NCBI GenBank assembly: GCA_017577925.1
Contig: PKQU01000002.1
Span: forward strand, 1-33,894
Direction: 5' to 3'
DNA from: Bacillota bacterium
Lineage (GTDB): Bacteria > Bacillota > Bacilli > Calditerricolales > Calditerricolaceae
DNA length: 33,894 nt
Shown: piece after piece, positions 32,432-33,894 of the stretch
Layout: every line of letters starts with the position of its first letter
Position numbering within the stretch: position 1 is the stretch's first letter
Position numbers and translations under genes: made by a program
Notes under the pieces: generated by a model
Database searches by the model: none
What the model was told of the DNA's origin: nothing
Seen by the model: the letters and a program-made list of their open reading frames with translations, nothing else

Positions 32432-33721
32432 ATGGTGTCTACGGTGGTCGTCGTCGGCACGATGTGGGGGGACGAAGGAAAGGGCAAGGTGACCGATTAC
32501 CTTGCCCAGCGGGCGGAAGTGGTGGCCCGCTACCAAGGAGGCAACAACGCCGGGCACACCATTTCCTTCGGCGGGAAGAAATACAAGCTCCACCTCATTC
32601 CCTCGGGCATCTTCTATCCGGAGAAAGTGTGCGTGATCGGCAACGGGATGGTGATCGACCCCAAAGCCTTTGCCGAGGAGCTCGCGTACCTGCGGGAAAA
32701 CGGCGTCCCGGTGACAAATCTGTACGTCAGCGACCGCGCCCACGTTATCCTGCCGTACCACATCAAGCTGGACATTGTGGAAGAGGAGCGCAAGGGCGCC
32801 GGCAAAATCGGAACGACGCGCAAGGGGATCGGTCCGGCATACATGGACAAGGCGGCACGCGTGGGGATCCGCGTCGCCGATCTGCTCGATGAAGAGGTCT
32901 TCCGCGAGAAGCTGGCCCGCAACTTGGCGGAGAAAAACCGGCTGTTGGAACGGGTGTACGAGACGGAAGGGTTCGATCTCGACGCGGTGTACGAGGAGTA
33001 CCGCCATTACGCGGAGATCCTTCGTCCCTTCGTCACGGACACCTCCGTCGTGCTGAACGAGGCCATCGACCAGGGCCGGCGGGTGTTGTTCGAAGGGGCC
33101 CAGGGCGTGATGCTCGATATTGACCAGGGGACGTATCCCTACGTTACCTCGTCCAACCCCATCGCCGGCGGTGTATGCATCGGGGCCGGCGTGGGCCCGA
33201 CGAAAATCCACCACGTCGTCGGCGTGGCCAAAGCCTACACGACGCGGGTGGGCGACGGGCCGTTCCCGACGGAGATTCACGGCGACATCGCCGACTATAT
33301 CCGCGAGCGGGGCAACGAGTACGGCACGACGACCGGACGGCCGCGGCGCATCGGCTGGTTCGACAGCGTGATTGTCCGCCACGCGCGGAGGGTAAGCGGC
33401 ATCACCGACCTGTCCATCAACTGCCTTGACGTGCTGTCGGGCCTGCCGACGGTGAAGATCTGTGTGGCCTATAAATACAACGGGCAGATTCTCGAGCACT
33501 TCCCGGCCAATTTGCGCGTACTGGCCGCGTGCGAGCCGGTCTACGAGGAGCTGCCGGGATGGACGGAGGACATCACCGGCGTACGCTCGCTGAACGAGCT
33601 GCCGGTCAATGCGCGTCACTACCTCGAACGGATTGCCCAGTTGACCGGGATCCCGCTGTCGCTGTTCTCCGTCGGCCCGAGCCGTGACCAGACCAACGAG
33701 GTGCGCGGGGTGTGGGCGTAG
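32432..33721 (+). CDS. purA: Adenylosuccinate synthetase
   Basis: First step from IMP to AMP: IMP + aspartate + GTP gives adenylosuccinate. The 429-residue product has the phosphate-binding loop WGDEGKGK at 12-19. It also carries YQGGNNAGHTI, RKGIGPAYMDKAAR, FEGAQGVMLDIDQGTYP, and the IMP and GTP site segments EYGTTTGRPRR and TEDITG. The residue before WGDEGKGK is Met11, where the family nearly always has Gln. The ATG has GGAGGTGG six bases upstream. Regulation by PurR is suggested by the upstream PurBoxes, and a terminator follows. Confidence 0.97.
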   Translation: MVSTVVVVGTMWGDEGKGKVTDYLAQRAEVVARYQGGNNAGHTISFGGKKYKLHLIPSGIFYPEKVCVIGNGMVIDPKAFAEELAYLRENGVPVTNLYVSDRAHVILPYHIKLDIVEEERKGAGKIGTTRKGIGPAYMDKAARVGIRVADLLDEEVFREKLARNLAEKNRLLERVYETEGFDLDAVYEEYRHYAEILRPFVTDTSVVLNEAIDQGRRVLFEGAQGVMLDIDQGTYPYVTSSNPIAGGVCIGAGVGPTKIHHVVGVAKAYTTRVGDGPFPTEIHGDIADYIRERGNEYGTTTGRPRRIGWFDSVIVRHARRVSGITDLSINCLDVLSGLPTVKICVAYKYNGQILEHFPANLRVLAACEPVYEELPGWTEDITGVRSLNELPVNARHYLERIAQLTGIPLSLFSVGPSRDQTNEVRGVWA

Positions 33722-33768
33722 GAATTCGTTTGCCGTGTTGCCGGTATGGACATTGTGATCGCGAAAAG

Positions 33769-33798
33769 AAATCCCCGCAGAAGTTTGCGGGGATTTTT
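33769..33798 (+). terminator. Terminator after purA
   Basis: AAATCCCCGCA (33769-33779) and TGCGGGGATTT (33786-33796) with a six-base loop and a T run. The 47 bases before it after the purA stop show nothing else. The mirror T-rich side may also serve a convergent minus-strand gene. Confidence 0.85.
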
Positions 33799-33834
33799 CA
33801 TGTATCGAGTTGGGAAGAGCGTACGCGAACGATT

Positions 33835-33894
33835 TTACAGCCTTCCGCCCGCGTCGCGCACAATCCGTTCGGCTTCCGCGGCGCGCGCGGCAGG
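33835..33894 (-). CDS. Possible C-terminus of an unidentified minus-strand protein
   Basis: Read on the minus strand from the window edge: about 19 codons with high third-position GC, ending RIVRDAGGRL and a TAA. The composition is coding-like and the frame converges with purA across a terminator. The fragment is too short to assign to a family, and it could be non-coding. Confidence 0.35.
   Translation of the reverse strand, partial: PAARAAEAERIVRDAGGRL

Noticed and set aside
1..33894. CRISPR arrays, tRNA or rRNA genes, phage or defence genes
   Set aside because: No regularly spaced repeats, cloverleaf-like or rRNA-like sequence, and no such proteins were recognised.

Overview
This window is the replication-origin region of a GC-rich, spore-forming member of the Bacillales. 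Gene order follows the Bacillus subtilis origin closely. Spore-formation markers (SpoIIIJ, YyaC), a Noc/Soj/Spo0J trio with parS sites, and RemB all point to an endospore-forming Firmicute. The strongly GC-biased third codon positions and many GTG and TTG starts suggest a high-GC, perhaps thermophilic, lineage. The species cannot be named from the sequence alone.

Left arm (1-9.5 kb, minus strand): dnaA, dnaN, yaaA, recF, remB, gyrB and gyrA run leftward as tightly packed replication and topology genes. A strong terminator closes gyrA. Beyond it is only the C-terminal piece of an ISL3-family transposase, cut by the window edge.

Origin (about 7.8-9.9 kb): DnaA boxes lie on both sides of dnaA. 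The main cluster (9512-9856) fills the dnaA promoter and leader. A smaller group lies between dnaA and dnaN, including one in the loop of the dnaA terminator. Divergent promoters drive dnaA leftward and rpmH rightward, so almost every gene is co-directional with replication. The exception inside the right arm is yyaC.

Right arm (9.97-33.7 kb, plus strand): rpmH-rnpA-yidD-spoIIIJ-jag (ribosome, RNase P, membrane insertion), mnmE-mnmG-rsmG (tRNA and rRNA modification), noc-soj-spo0J (segregation and nucleoid occlusion, two parS sites), then a lineage-variable stretch. That stretch holds a cysteine-desulfurase-like PLP enzyme, a DUF554 membrane protein, a lipid-kinase-family protein, yyaC (minus), a YkvI-like membrane protein, an MscS channel and a DUF951 protein. 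The conserved set resumes with ychF, rpsF-ssb-rpsR, yybS, gdpP-rplI, dnaC and purA. A terminator follows purA, and the end of an unidentified minus-strand gene may touch the right edge.

I did not find an undescribed defence, mobile or biosynthetic system. The points most worth checking are regulatory: a PurBox pair upstream of purA, a DnaA box in the dnaA terminator loop, two identical parS sites, structured DNA between ychF and rpsF, and inverted repeats around the -10 elements of two promoters. No rRNA, tRNA, CRISPR array or riboswitch was recognised. Promoters, terminators and RNA folds were identified by eye; no folding energies or database searches were run.
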